NCBI GenBank assembly: GCA_940671915.1
Contig: CALNVZ010003430.1
Span: forward strand, 15,077,868 to 15,141,867
Direction: 5' to 3'
Length of the DNA stretch: 64,000 bases
Source of the DNA: Paracentrotus lividus
Lineage: Eukaryota; Echinodermata; Echinoidea; Camarodonta; Echinidae
The translations under genes and the position numbers were made by a program. Position 1 is the first letter of the stretch; the number at the start of each line of letters is the position of its first letter. The notes beneath the pieces were generated by a model. The model made no database searches. It saw only the letters and a list, made by a program, of their open reading frames with translations, and had not been told where the DNA came from. Shown here piece by piece: positions 36,826 to 44,300 of this stretch.

Positions 36826-39229
36826 GTATCAACATCAATCAATCAATCATCAATAACATGTACCGTATACATGCAAGATGCATGAATATTATTTTGTCTT
36901 GTCTTTTTTTGTCTGTTTAGTTTTGTTATGTTTTGTTTGTTTTTTGTCTGTGCGTTTGTTGTTGTGGTTGTTTTTTTGTTTTTGTTTGTTTGTTTTTTTT
37001 TTTGGGGGGGGGGGTCTTACCTCTTCACTGGCATCAAAATCTGCAGCAAGAGAACTGTAGAAGTCCTCATCTTGGGTCAGCCTACCAAGTTTTGGAGGGA
37101 AAAAATAAAGAATGTGTTAACGAAATATAAAGCAATATAAAATTAGTACGTAATGCCTACTTTTCTTTGGTTTGCCTGAAACTGAAATGTGGAAATAAAG
37201 GACAGTCGAAAAGGTACTATATAGAAAAAAAAGTATAAGTCATACTATCAGGAAACTCTTTAAGGTCGTGTGTCATGAGTTGGGGGCAAAATGCGTTACA
37301 TGTTCAAAAAGTTTGAGAAATATGCATTGTCACAATCAAATGTCTCTAGTTGCTTTATAGTAAATCAGACCTGTATAAAAGTATATATATATTGAAAGCT
37401 TATATTGTAAGAAAGATGATAAACATTCTTTTTTACCTGTACAGGGTGTGTAATAAAAGCTATACAGGGTGATGCAAGAAAAAATGGTTTAAAAAGTGCC
37501 ACCATTTCTATGGTCAGTAATTTCTTATTCCTTGCACCAATTGAAATGAATCAACTTGGACTGTGTTAATAAGACCCTATGCTTTAAAAAAATATAAACT
37601 TGTAACACAAAATTATTTTGTCCAACCGCACTACAAGGTGTCCAAAAAAAGAAAACAAATGTAGTGAAAAATTGGTGTAACCCTGTCTTCTACATGTATG
37701 TAATACTATTTAAACAATGTGTATTGCAAGAAAAATGTTTCAACTCAACTCTGTATTTACATACATGCCAAGAAAAAGGAAAAACACACATAAAATTGCA
37801 TGTACAGGGTGTTAAAAAAAAGGTATTACCACTTAAATGCAATGCCATTCAATTACTGTGAGGTCATTCCATGCCCAATCACCCAAAATACCATTTCCAA
37901 TTTTGCTGAAACTTGGTGTTCTTCTTGAGAGCCATCCCACAACACCAAATTTTAAATTTCAAGTCAATCAGTTGAGGGGTTCGGGAGATACGGTCCACCG
38001 AATTTTGAGATGTTCAGCAAAAAGGGGCGTGGTCGCCTACCTTTTAACCCCTATATCTCGAGAACCATTGGGTCATTCTTCACAAAATGGGTATTTTTGG
38101 AAAGGGGATTCATCAACAATTTCAAATCTGCCATCGTTATGTCCCTTCATTTGAGATTACCACGTACTAGTATTTTTAAAGGATATTTTTTTGCAATATT
38201 TGGTACCTGCAATGCATTGTGTATGAGGGTGCATGCATGAAGTTTGTTTTAATTGATTAATTAATTAATTAAAATTAATTAACTGAATTTTTAAACAACC
38301 TACTACTTGTTTATTTCAAGCCAGTTAAATTCTGAAAAGAATGATATATCATACAACCTATAAGACTGATTGTATGCAAAAATATAATGCAAGAAAGAAT
38401 AAGAAAGTAACAAAAATGCAAAATCCCTATGCTTTAACACATGCCTCCACCGTAGGCTCCTCCACCGTAGGCTCCTCCGCCCCCTACCCTACTCCACTCA
38501 AATTATATTTATACTAAAACTATTAGCAGGACAAAGATGAAACTTCACAGACATGTAGCCTAATTAATTATCTACAAAATGAGACATTGCACAGCTCATG
38601 ACTGTACATGGTTTTCATGCTATGTCAAAAAATGTGGCATTTTTTCCTGAAAAATGTAACGCCTCCGCCCTTTTACTATACCCCAATATGTGACACACGA
38701 CCTTAAACAATAAATTGTGCACACCTCGATTACAAGACAATATTTTACAGCTAAAAAAAAACAACAACACATATTTAGACTATCGAGATATTTAGGCCCT
38801 AGTGGCTAATAAGAAGAATATTAAATGAAATATTTCAATACAACCAAGACCAAAGCAAATTTACTAATAATAGGATTGAGATAATATAGATAATTTACGT
38901 ACAATATAATCATTCATGTATACCCAGTTGTCGTATGTCCAGCCAGGTTGTGTGTCCGGACAGACAAGTTTTACTAGCAATTTGAAAATGTTTACAAGCA
39001 ATCTTTTTGTAGTTTTTTGGAACAAAATGTTAGAAAATATTCTACAGATCAAATATTGATGAAGATAAACATTATTCAACATATTTTTGGGGCTTAATCC
39101 TGAGACAAACAAGCAGGCATCATTTTTGTTAAGTGTCCGGACAACCGACCCCCATCCTACACATACACCTATAATTAAGTTTTCTTTTTTTCAATCAGAA
39201 ACTTACTGAGACTTTCTTCTAGAAGCCAT
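12589..39229 (-). CDS. FBF1: FBF1, Fas-binding factor 1 (complete, 27 coding exons)
   Basis: FBF1 sits on centriole distal appendages (transition fibres), where it helps gate ciliary protein entry and organises junction-associated keratin. I rebuilt 27 coding exons with consistent phases, totalling 4188 nt or 1395 aa; human FBF1 is about 1130 aa. The N-terminal 500 residues hold acidic blocks with family order and spacing: DEDFYSSLAADFDASEE, DDPLAGLLSDDED, DDIDFGDDDGILDGLGF, a KEFQLDNKYRKPQ motif and KEEDFTFGGY. The middle is Pro/Ser/Thr- and Gln-rich (about 530-854). Residues about 855-1308 form a long coiled coil, and a short acidic tail (DKEFLDEETSFLESL) closes the protein. The start ATG at 39227-39229 has a good context (AAAGCCATGG); an in-frame extension upstream in the same exon cannot be excluded. 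The gene converges on SPHK and is head-to-head with CEP112. Confidence 0.93.
13706..13893 (-). CDS. FBF1: FBF1 coding exon 26
   Basis: Residues about 1308-1370. Low-complexity Pro/Ser/Met segment, then RLAQAEHDRTVNVWKLAAER, the pre-terminal helix. Acceptor ATAACAG, donor GTAAGC. Frame to the right of 13893 is intronic and becomes a false His tract. Confidence 0.87.
13955..14285 (+). repeat. (ATG/GAT)n triplet repeat region
   Basis: Interrupted GAT/ATG triplets in an FBF1 intron. In shadow frames they give poly-His or poly-Met open frames. Confidence 0.85.
14535..14649 (-). CDS. FBF1: FBF1 coding exon 25, end of coiled coil
   Basis: Residues 1270-1308, with LDHQLEELRATERKIAEDRL. Acceptor ATTTTAG, donor T|GTAAAC; ends in phase 1. 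Confidence 0.88.
14920..15240 (-). pseudogene. Three decayed copies of the 3' edge of FBF1 exon 24
   Basis: Copies begin at about 14933, 15063 and 15163. Each repeats the donor-side ~58 bases (compare CTGTTTCCTGGCTGTGTGCT with CTGTTTCCTAGCTGCATGCT) and part of the intron, with 1-base indels that break the frame. They lie in the intron just after the true exon. Confidence 0.75.
15268..15570 (-). CDS. FBF1: FBF1 coding exon 24, coiled coil
   Basis: 101 codons with REGTLESLATERHQL, matching QREGTLISLAKEQAEL in human FBF1. Higher GC than its surroundings. Acceptor CTGCCAG, donor GTAAAC. Three decayed donor-side copies lie at 14920-15240. Confidence 0.95.
16303..16446 (-). CDS. FBF1: FBF1 coding exon 23, coiled coil
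   Basis: 48 codons, NAVLAEQKSIMGQCMEERK onward, parallel to ALLEEQKSVMLKCGEERR in human FBF1. Acceptor TCAATAG, donor GTACTG. Confidence 0.95.
17001..17170 (-). pseudogene. Two decayed copies of the 3' edge of FBF1 exon 22
   Basis: TACCTTAACTTGTTGTAGAG (17001) and TACCTTTGCTTGTTGTAGAG (17104) repeat the exon end TACCTTGGCTTGTTGTAGTG with its donor. The second copy runs about 60 bases before diverging. Confidence 0.72.
17262..17384 (-). CDS. FBF1: FBF1 coding exon 22, coiled coil
   Basis: 41 codons starting DRWRLRQEQNKLTSLQ, matching ERWRVTAEQ in human FBF1. Acceptor ATTACAG, donor GTATGG. Two decayed donor-side copies lie at 17001-17170. Confidence 0.93.
17425..17955 (+). CDS. Unidentified ORF in FBF1 intron, possibly transposon-derived
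   Basis: A 176-codon open frame runs antisense to FBF1, with coding-like composition between about 17520 and 17900: charged, Lys/Asp/Ser-rich, with QDLRAALSESKDRQKHIRIA and a block ending DDLADDSDDEKRLRK. The first 30 codons and the Phe-rich end look like fortuitous extensions. I do not recognise a named domain. The D-S-D-D-E-K-R block resembles uncharacterised proteins linked to repetitive elements in invertebrates, but that is memory-based and weak. It may be an inserted element fragment or an exon of a nested gene; no promoter or poly(A) signal is obvious. Confidence 0.35.
   Translation: MVCFFDHPCYVIFCYRHSHVSRSEPIESLLDKQSKLTIGPPNRLSPRGIMNEEIPASNKEILSAIHNLQRRVDSACKAKPPSKSQKFKSEGTRQQYQHSYVEDRDHVATVQDLRAALSESKDRQKHIRIADRSSQGWATVKEYVTDDLADDSDDEKRLRKLICVISVLSMNSVVFF
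18240..18660 (-). pseudogene. Three decayed copies of the 3' edge of FBF1 exon 21
   Basis: Copies near 18245-18330, 18331-18440 and 18505-18610 repeat words of the exon end (TCTAGTCGTGATACTGTGGC and variants). The 18505 copy keeps the donor TTAC|CTCATCTA; the 18331 copy has lost it. Indels break the frame. Confidence 0.75.
18682..18879 (-). CDS. FBF1: FBF1 coding exon 21, coiled coil
   Basis: 66 codons of heptad-rich sequence ending THIKEQNIQLDE. Acceptor CATGTAG, donor GTAATG. Decayed donor-side copies occupy 18240-18660. Confidence 0.92.
19508..19684 (-). CDS. FBF1: FBF1 coding exon 20, coiled coil
   Basis: 59 codons with STSHTKSLKDVVERVG, equivalent to the SATSHTRSLNSIIHQM signature of human FBF1. 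Acceptor CCATTAG, donor GTATGT. Confidence 0.95.
19976..20275 (-). CDS. FBF1: FBF1 coding exon 19, coiled coil
   Basis: 100 codons, residues 855-954. Begins VRQLEAEKTQLESSIQFLEK and matches the start of the vertebrate FBF1 coiled coil in order and spacing. Acceptor AATCAG, donor GTATGA; phase 0 on both sides. Confidence 0.94.
20574..20855 (-). CDS. FBF1: FBF1 coding exon 18, Gln- then Gly-rich
   Basis: Residues 761-854. A Met/Gln-rich helix-prone segment (QQQQALQQQQEAMKQQQ) is followed by a Gly-rich linker (GLGIGFGLGATPG). The Gln codons are mixed CAA/CAG, so it is not a pure triplet expansion. Acceptor AATGTAG, donor GTACAT. Confidence 0.88.
21513..21832 (-). CDS. FBF1: FBF1 coding exon 17
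   Basis: Residues about 654-760. A Gln run, a Pro/Thr-rich region, then LNESQRQLERQRESMLEYE, where helix begins. Acceptor CATGTAG, donor GTACTG. Confidence 0.9.
22554..22626 (-). CDS. FBF1: FBF1 coding exon 16
   Basis: Short Ser/Thr-rich linker, TAPLQRQSSTTSLTGDPRPA. Acceptor TTCCAG, donor GTCTGT; ends in phase 1. Confidence 0.8.
23058..23254 (-). CDS. FBF1: FBF1 coding exon 15
   Basis: Residues about 564-629. Asp-rich start, then LRASLIAQQIKQLAAIEKDE, then Pro/Ser/Thr-rich. Acceptor GTTGCAG, donor GTACAT. Confidence 0.87.
23314..25521. mobile_element. 2.2-kb satellite-bearing element with 11-bp inverted termini
   Basis: It begins GTCCCCGCCGA (23314-23324) and ends TCGGCGGGGAC (25511-25521), perfect inverted termini. 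Inside, about 14 copies of a ~150-bp unit repeat in tandem; each has CTCACCTAGTGCTATCAC, CGGATGAAAAATGG and AAGGTCAAAGGTCAAAGG. The right part is (GGAC)n and (AC)n followed by the terminal hairpin. The element sits in the FBF1 intron between coding exons 14 and 15, and I see no protein in it. Confidence 0.8.
25960..26325. repeat. ~61-bp minisatellite, about six copies
   Basis: The repeat unit contains GACAGCCAATCATATGCAAT, GATTTCAGTAGCTTTTATCA and GTGGGTAATGAAACTTGCT. Copies differ by a few bases. It lies in an FBF1 intron. Confidence 0.8.
26881..26945 (-). pseudogene. Copy of the 3' edge of FBF1 exon 14 with donor
   Basis: TACTTACTGAAGTTCATAGT at 26881 repeats the true edge TACTTACTAAAGTTCATAGA at 26941, with a 60-bp period that includes the donor and about 30 intron bases. 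A third intron-side remnant (CAACTCAATAATTTG) precedes it. Confidence 0.75.
26948..27054 (-). CDS. FBF1: FBF1 coding exon 14
   Basis: Encodes SPFPWDDDSPRRSRRR and a Ser-rich end MNFS. Acceptor TTTCAG, donor GTAAGT. A partial copy of its 3' edge and donor lies at 26881-26945. Confidence 0.87.
27604..27693 (-). CDS. FBF1: FBF1 coding exon 13
   Basis: Basic stretch, PKELTPRGEKLSKRDSRDN. Acceptor ATCAG, donor GTAAGT; phase 2 on both sides. Confidence 0.85.
28240..28568. mobile_element. Foldback element in FBF1 intron 12-13 region
   Basis: The imperfect arms 28240-28340 and 28475-28568 share CGCAGCGACG, TATAATGTCAC and a GTCTGGGA word in inverted order. The centre is unique sequence. It is non-coding. 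Confidence 0.6.
28655..28836 (-). CDS. FBF1: FBF1 coding exon 12
   Basis: Lys-rich, with a Gly run and then SAADYLGLGGDEIDVDSIAK. Acceptor CTCCAG, donor GTGAGT; ends in phase 2. Confidence 0.87.
29329..29548 (-). CDS. FBF1: FBF1 coding exon 11
   Basis: Residues about 364-437, with ADEADGDDDIFGN and SDDWLNEAVGYGG, similar to the GADWLGL-type blocks of the family. Acceptor ATACAG, donor GTAAAA. Confidence 0.88.
30219..30324 (-). CDS. FBF1: FBF1 coding exon 10
   Basis: Encodes KEEDFTFGGYTPSSVVSK, matching the EDFTFGAYQP motif. The donor AAG|GTAATG was chosen over an earlier GTAAGG because only it joins the next exon in phase (RRGVRFADEA). Confidence 0.87.
30806..30967 (-). CDS. FBF1: FBF1 coding exon 9
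   Basis: Contains VNDLFGKTSILD and KEFQLDNKYRKPQ, the latter matching REFKLDKKYQRPQ of vertebrate FBF1. Acceptor CTCAAG, donor GTAAGG. Confidence 0.92.
31730..33299. mobile_element. 1.57-kb non-autonomous TIR element
   Basis: Perfect 16-bp inverted termini AATTAGGTGGTCTGTC (31730-31745) and its complement (33284-33299). A second, imperfect terminal word (AGGTGATCTGTC) lies just inside the right end. The interior holds a poly(A), a tRNA-like unit, three TGACGTCA palindromes and CG-rich GCGCGC words. No transposase frame. Confidence 0.75.
32038..32117 (-). repeat. tRNA-like unit (anticodon TGA), probably not functional
   Basis: The minus strand shows a D-arm start (TTAGCTCAATCAGTAAGGCG), an anticodon arm TTTGA-CTTGAAA-TCAAA and a T-arm with GGTTCGAGTCCC. 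It is followed by a run of about 21 T on that strand, like a Pol III terminator. The acceptor stem does not close, and a TGA (Ser) anticodon without a long variable arm argues against a working tRNA-Ser. Confidence 0.55.
33341..33472 (-). CDS. FBF1: FBF1 coding exon 8
   Basis: Contains DDIDFGDDDGILDGLGF, equivalent to the DDGDDIMATLGFGD block of human FBF1. Acceptor TTATTAG, donor GTAAAA. Confidence 0.9.
33957..34025 (-). CDS. FBF1: FBF1 coding exon 7
   Basis: Ser/Glu-rich linker, SASKDSLGASQSEDSLLE. Acceptor AATGCAG, donor GTAGGA; phase 1 on both sides. Confidence 0.85.
34405..34563 (-). CDS. FBF1: FBF1 coding exon 6 (DPLAGLLSDDED motif)
   Basis: Residues about 155-208. The motif EFDEDDPLAGLLSDDED matches the conserved LEDPLRGLLSYDE of vertebrate FBF1. 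Acceptor CCTGTAG. The donor G|GTTCGA is weak but is the one that keeps phase. Two open acceptor-side copies and a remnant lie upstream in the transcript (34640-34980). Confidence 0.8.
34640..34980 (-). pseudogene. FBF1: Acceptor-side copies of FBF1 exon 6
   Basis: Two copies with right edges at 34701 and 34831 (periods 138 and 130 bp from the true edge 34563) keep the CTGTAG/TTGTAG acceptor and an open DDPLFGLLSDKE- or DDRLVGLLSYDE-type frame. A fourth remnant lies near 34950-34975. None has a clear donor before the frame becomes intronic. They are either decayed copies or alternative exons. Confidence 0.7.
35034..35132 (-). CDS. FBF1: FBF1 coding exon 5
   Basis: Residues about 122-155, with LSKTFPGRYKPKSTSFDFG leading into the acidic DPLxGLLS motif. 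Acceptor TTCTTAG, donor GTGGGT. Confidence 0.87.
35368..35412 (+). repeat. (AG)n microsatellite
   Basis: About 22 AG units in an FBF1 intron. Confidence 0.9.
35726..35954 (-). CDS. FBF1: FBF1 coding exon 4
   Basis: Residues about 46-122. Begins DMDDMDDALFSSSLKP, then Lys/Pro/Ser-rich, ending in an acidic DDLDDDMF block. Acceptor TTTTCTCAG, donor GTAAAA; ends in phase 1. Confidence 0.9.
36525..36575 (-). CDS. FBF1: FBF1 coding exon 3
   Basis: 17 codons, NSSVSDADVNALTKALA, in phase 0 on both sides. It matches the SEADPQALLQA-like stretch of vertebrate FBF1. Donor GTAAGT. Confidence 0.85.
36773..36819 (+). repeat. Poly(A) run of about 47
   Basis: Homopolymer A in the FBF1 intron between coding exons 2 and 3. 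Confidence 0.85.
37021..37081 (-). CDS. FBF1: FBF1 coding exon 2
   Basis: Residues about 8-28, LTQDEDFYSSLAADFDASEE, resembling the acidic N-terminal segment of vertebrate FBF1. Acceptor TTGGTAG, donor GTAAGA. Confidence 0.85.
39207..39229 (-). CDS. FBF1: FBF1 coding exon 1 (start codon)
   Basis: Encodes MASRRKS from the ATG. The exon probably extends to 39272 (acceptor TTTCAG), with the upstream part as 5' UTR or an in-frame extension (PPSLDKILFKGTKA). Donor CA|GTAAGT; ends in phase 2. Confidence 0.75.
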
Positions 39230-39904
39230 GGCTTTGGTCCCTTTAAACAGTATCTTGTCCAATGAAGGAGGCCTGAAACCAAAACAAATTAAATTGATCA
39301 TCATAATATTTAAATCATTTCTGTCAAAAGTAATGTAATCTGGTTTTAAATTGGTTAAACTGCCACTGCCAGGGCATAGCTTTGATAAATTTCAAAATAA
39401 AGTCTCTCAAATCACATCACATCACATCAGGTACGTAAATGAAGGACTTCTCCTGTCTATGTCCAAACTTTGTAGATATTTTAACGGTTTAAACTTGATA
39501 TATTTTACATGCGATATGAGCTGAGGAGCGCACAAACGAGCGAGCGGAGGTTGTAATATCTTATCGATCTTTTCCCCCACCATGCCCACCAATAATATAT
39601 ACAGTATTTTCATTTGTTATTATATTTCAGAAATTTAGTTAATTGGCGACTCGTCTGCGATCATTACTGGATATGGAAGAGGCCGGACTGGCCACACAAA
39701 AACTTAGACATATAGGCTAAAGCGCTGAACTCCAGGCGAGCGGGCTCCCGTGGTAGAGAGGGGGCGTGTCGGTGGACAATAACGCCCGCAATCGGGCTCA
39801 TGCACTGCATCGTTGTTGGCCCTGTATTGTGAACGAACAAGATAACATAAACAATCTGTCATGAGCTTCAAATGACTGGCATCTTAATTTATTGTAAAAC
39901 TTAC

Positions 39905-39972
39905 CAATTTGCGGGTCTTCGTGTGAGTCAAAGACTGACTTGATGATGATTGTTTTCCCTTCGACGCGATGT
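39905..39972 (-). other. FBF1: Possible FBF1 5' non-coding exon
   Basis: A good minus-strand donor (ATTG|GTAAGTTT) lies at the left edge, 39905. The only reading phase that would splice into the next exon contains a stop, so if real this is a 5' UTR exon. The right edge (transcription start) is an estimate. Confidence 0.4.
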
Positions 39973-41230
39973 TTGAAAAAGGCGAATACAATATAAACAA
40001 TGCGAAATCTGGTAGAAATAAGCCATTGAATTGTGTTCTATTCAAATGTGTTCTACATTGCCAATTTTATACCTGAAATTTCTTCAGACCGATCGTTGAC
40101 ATTTACAGAAGAAGTTATCCTTTGATTCTGTAGTAGTAGTCTACACAAACTTCCTACTTCCCTTAATTTGTATGTGAGATCTTTTTGTTTGCAATACAAA
40201 TGTAGAAAATCTAATTTGATTTGGCATAATATGAGCCTTTTAATATTTTGACAAGATCTGAAATTAGTTTCTCCCCTGCGATTTTAATCTTTTATCTACT
40301 TCTTTCCTCCATGTTTTCCATCTTTTTTTCATGATAATTTTTCCTCAAACTTAAACTATTAAAACAGCTCTCACTGTCTCAGATTTTTTTCCTCTACAAA
40401 AAGAGCAATATTAATTATCTTAAGATATGAGTAGAAAAAAGGATAGAATAAAAACAGTCTAGCATTATTTCTATTTAAAAAAAAATTGCCTTAAAAATAC
40501 TAAATCCTTGTACTGAGGACGATTCTTAAATTGGTATTATCGGTGATTTTACTTGCTTCCTTATTTCCACCAGAAATTTCAAACGAAAGGATCGGGATCT
40601 TTTCTCAATTTTTAAGTTGCTTGTTTTTAGTTTGACGAGTAAGTATTTATGTAATGAGATTATATTCATTCTATACGATATCATAAACACATGTTGATCA
40701 CTTGCATGTCGTCCAAAAATTATGTGTAGGCTTTCATTTTCTCATTTTTAACTAAAAATTTATCGCCCGAGTGCAGTGCAAACTGTTCCACAACACGGCG
40801 TGAACACCGGCCAGAACTGCTGGCCTGGCAGGGCGAAGATCGAAATGTCGATGGATGTTTCTGTCGTAGCTCGGCTCGAGCTCCAAGTTAGCTCGGCACC
40901 ACAAGGCAGCTCAGGACTGGTTATGATGAGAGAGAATTGGAATTTTGTGATCAAAGCAACTTATGTTGGCTAGTTCTAATGTTGGTTTGTGCTTGTTTTG
41001 TGTTGGTGATGTCGATGAGTTGTTTTGTGTGTGTGTGTGTGTGTGTTTTTTTGTTGTTTTTTTTTTTGTTTTTTTTTTACAAAACGTTAAAATGAAGGCT
41101 TTAAATTAAAGTTATTATAAAAAAGGGATATATATTGAAAGGAGCAATTTCCGAAAACAACCCTGACACATAGACCTACATATTTTGTTGGCTTTCCTTT
41201 GAAGGTAGACCTGGAATCTGGATTTCCACC
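39973..41230. promoter_or_regulatory. Divergent FBF1-CEP112 promoter interval
   Basis: Only about 1.3 kb separates the FBF1 5' exon from the CEP112 ATG on opposite strands, so a shared or overlapping promoter is likely. A locally GC-rich patch (about 40765-40925) stands out in AT-rich sequence. I did not find a convincing RFX X-box by eye, although one would be expected for ciliary genes. Confidence 0.5.
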
Positions 41231-41321
41231 ATGGCAGATGAAAGTGGAGAGCTGGATGATGAATTTGATGGATTCTTGGCCGAAATGAAGCCATTTGTTC
41301 TCAAGTTACCTCATAAATCAG
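41231..41321 (+). CDS. CEP112: CEP112 coding exon 1
   Basis: Start ATG with ELDDEFDGFLAEMKPFVLKL, the opening of the DUF4485-type domain. Donor GTGAGT; ends in phase 1. Confidence 0.93.
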
Positions 41322-44300
41322 GTGAGTCGATGGCTGTCCTCAGTCAAAGATGGAAACAATTGATACCAAATTGACAAAACACTAATAGAAAATTAGGTTT
41401 TTTTTCTCAATTCATTGATTTTGATTAGCTTGGAGTTGGTTTTGGAAAGGTGAGTAGAGGTCTAGGCATTACCAAAATTTATCTGGGGATCAGGTATATA
41501 ACTGACTGGCTTTTTTTATGTATTCTTGTATCATCTGGGGTAAGCGTATGGGTAAAGGTATTTAAAGGAGAATGAAACCCTAGGATTCAGTTGAATTGTA
41601 TGAAACAAACAAAATCAAAGAAACAGATTAAAGAAAGTTTGAGACAATTGATAATAATAAAGAAAGTTATATGCATTTGAATGTTGTGATCACTAACGCT
41701 ATGGACATCCTCATACTGGCAACAGACCCAAGATGTGTGATGTCACAATGAAAAACTCTCCCATATGACATACAAAAAGAATACCCAAAATACTTCTTTT
41801 TCCTTATTCTAATGGTAGTACAGACTCTTCACCCATGATTATATTTTATGAAACCTGTATCACATGCCCTCCCATGAAAGAATCTCAGATCTTTTAACAG
41901 AATTAATAAAAAAGACAATTTGAGTGAAATATGTACAAAGTAATGGGAAAGTTGTTCATGTATGACATCACACATCTTGGACCCGTTGCCAATGTGAGGA
42001 TCCCCATAGCTGTAGTGATCACAACATTCAAATGCTCATAACTTTCTTATTATTCATTCATTTTTTCTCAAATTTTCATTGATCAGCTTCTTTTATTTTT
42101 TCTGTTTTGTACAATTTAATGAATTTCTAGGTTTCCTTCCCCTTTAAAGGAATTTTAACTACAAAAATCAAACATTTATTATCTAAGGATCAAGATAAAA
42201 TAGTCATTTAGATCAATATACCATTGTGATTTGTCAGCATATCACAGAGTAGTACTCAATTATATTTCTGGTTTAATTCATTTCAGAGAGACAACGCTGT
42301 GCTCTGTGGATCAAGAAACTTTGTGAAGCTCCAGGTCATGGAGTTGTTGGAAGGTAAAACTTAAACCATCTCTCACAACCACCTGTCTGTAATGTCACTT
42401 TTTGTTTTGAACAGCATTTATTATAATAAAAAAACAACATTAATTTAGTGCATCTAAAGACAACCTGTTTGTAAAAACTGTGGCAGCTTTTAAAGTGAGG
42501 TTGTGAATTTGTGAATTTATTTATTAGACTTCACCAGTAAAATGTACATGGTATTTTGTCAACATGTTGAACATAATCAAAGTGGGAAAAAAATTATTAT
42601 AATAGTTAATGGATGTAGTATATATACAAGTATAGTTTTAACATAATCATCATAATCATATTGACATAATTGATTTACAATAATTCATGAATATAGTAAT
42701 ATATACAAATAATTCGGACTTAATCAATGTGGAAACAAATAATATATCTATAAGCAGTTTTCACATAATCATCGTAATCATTTTGACATCATTAATTTAC
42801 AATAATTCATGAATATAGTAATATATACAAATAATTTGGACTTAATCAATGTGGAAACAAATAATATATCTATAAGCAGTTTTCACATAATCATCGTAAT
42901 CATTTTGACATCATTAATTTACAATAATTCATGAATATAGTAATATATATATAAATAATTTTAACATAACCAACGTAATCATATTGACATAATTAATTTA
43001 CCAGAATTCATGAATATAGTGATAAATACATGCAAATAATTCGACCAAAATCATATTGACAAATATATATAATATATATACAAGTATGGTTTTAACATAA
43101 TCATCATAATCATATTGACCTAATTGATTTACAATAATTAATTGTAATGTGTATATTATTGTACACATTTACTGATATAGCCAACATGTTCACAATTATG
43201 CAATTTAGTCCTGTTTAATACTGTGAAAGCCCATATATTTGCGTCCATAAAATTTCATGGTTTTAGGGAGTGGATAATTTAACAATTTTTTTTTTTTTAC
43301 ATTTTCATTACTAAAATGAGCCTTAAGTTGGAGAGGAAAAAAAATTTTGCATGTCATTTTTTTTTCTACAGGAAGAATCGTAACATGTACAGCAAACTGC
43401 TCCTTCATATGCTGAAGAAATCTCTACTGGAAGGACCTTTCAGCAGCCGTCCTGATCCTGGTCCACTCCCAACTCTACCTTCCTATACAGTAAGAATAAT
43501 TGCAAACCATTAAATACATACATCGGGCAAACTCAAGCGTGAAATGGTGCGGGTGAAAACATAATATTGCCACTGATTTTTGTTTAATTTATTTTGTTTT
43601 ATTTATTCATTTATCTTTTTTTTTACTTTCTGTGAAGCTAATTTTTGAAGGGTCATTTATCCTTCAAGATTAGTTACTTGCAGCAGCTAGTGATGACCGA
43701 TTTCATATAATAATAGTAATAATGATGTAGGCTTCTTGAATGGGGCTGATATCCTACATGCGAGTTACTCAAGCTGTTCCAATATTACCACGGCTTAGTA
43801 AGGCAATGTTTGTGTACCAGTTTCCATTTGTTTCACCTAGGTTAAGTGTGGCAAATGTGAATAAATGTCTTGCCACGGAATATGATCCTTTGACCACAAT
43901 ACATAAAATTGATCTTTTCTTCTTTTTGTTTTCTTTTTTCTATTTTTTGTTGTTGATGTTGAATCTTTGCACTTTGAATCAATTTCCTTGCTTTCCTTTT
44001 GCAAACCACCCACCCTAGTCCATCTATTTTGATGAGCCCACTCAGTCCAAAGCCTTGAGGAGTTCAGAGGTTGGAGGTCATTCCCTGCCAGATTGGGTCA
44101 ATGGTGAACTGTGGTCAGGTCAGGACTCCAAAGGTCAGAGGTCATCAGCTGTCAGGTCAAAGGTCAGATCTACCAATGTCCTGCAGGAGCGTCATTTGAA
44201 TGTCGAGACGAGGTACACGTACAAGAATCTTGCAACCACATTCATAGTGTAGTGTAGAAGTAGACATTTTTGCAATGGGGGATCAAGAAAATGTTCCTGT

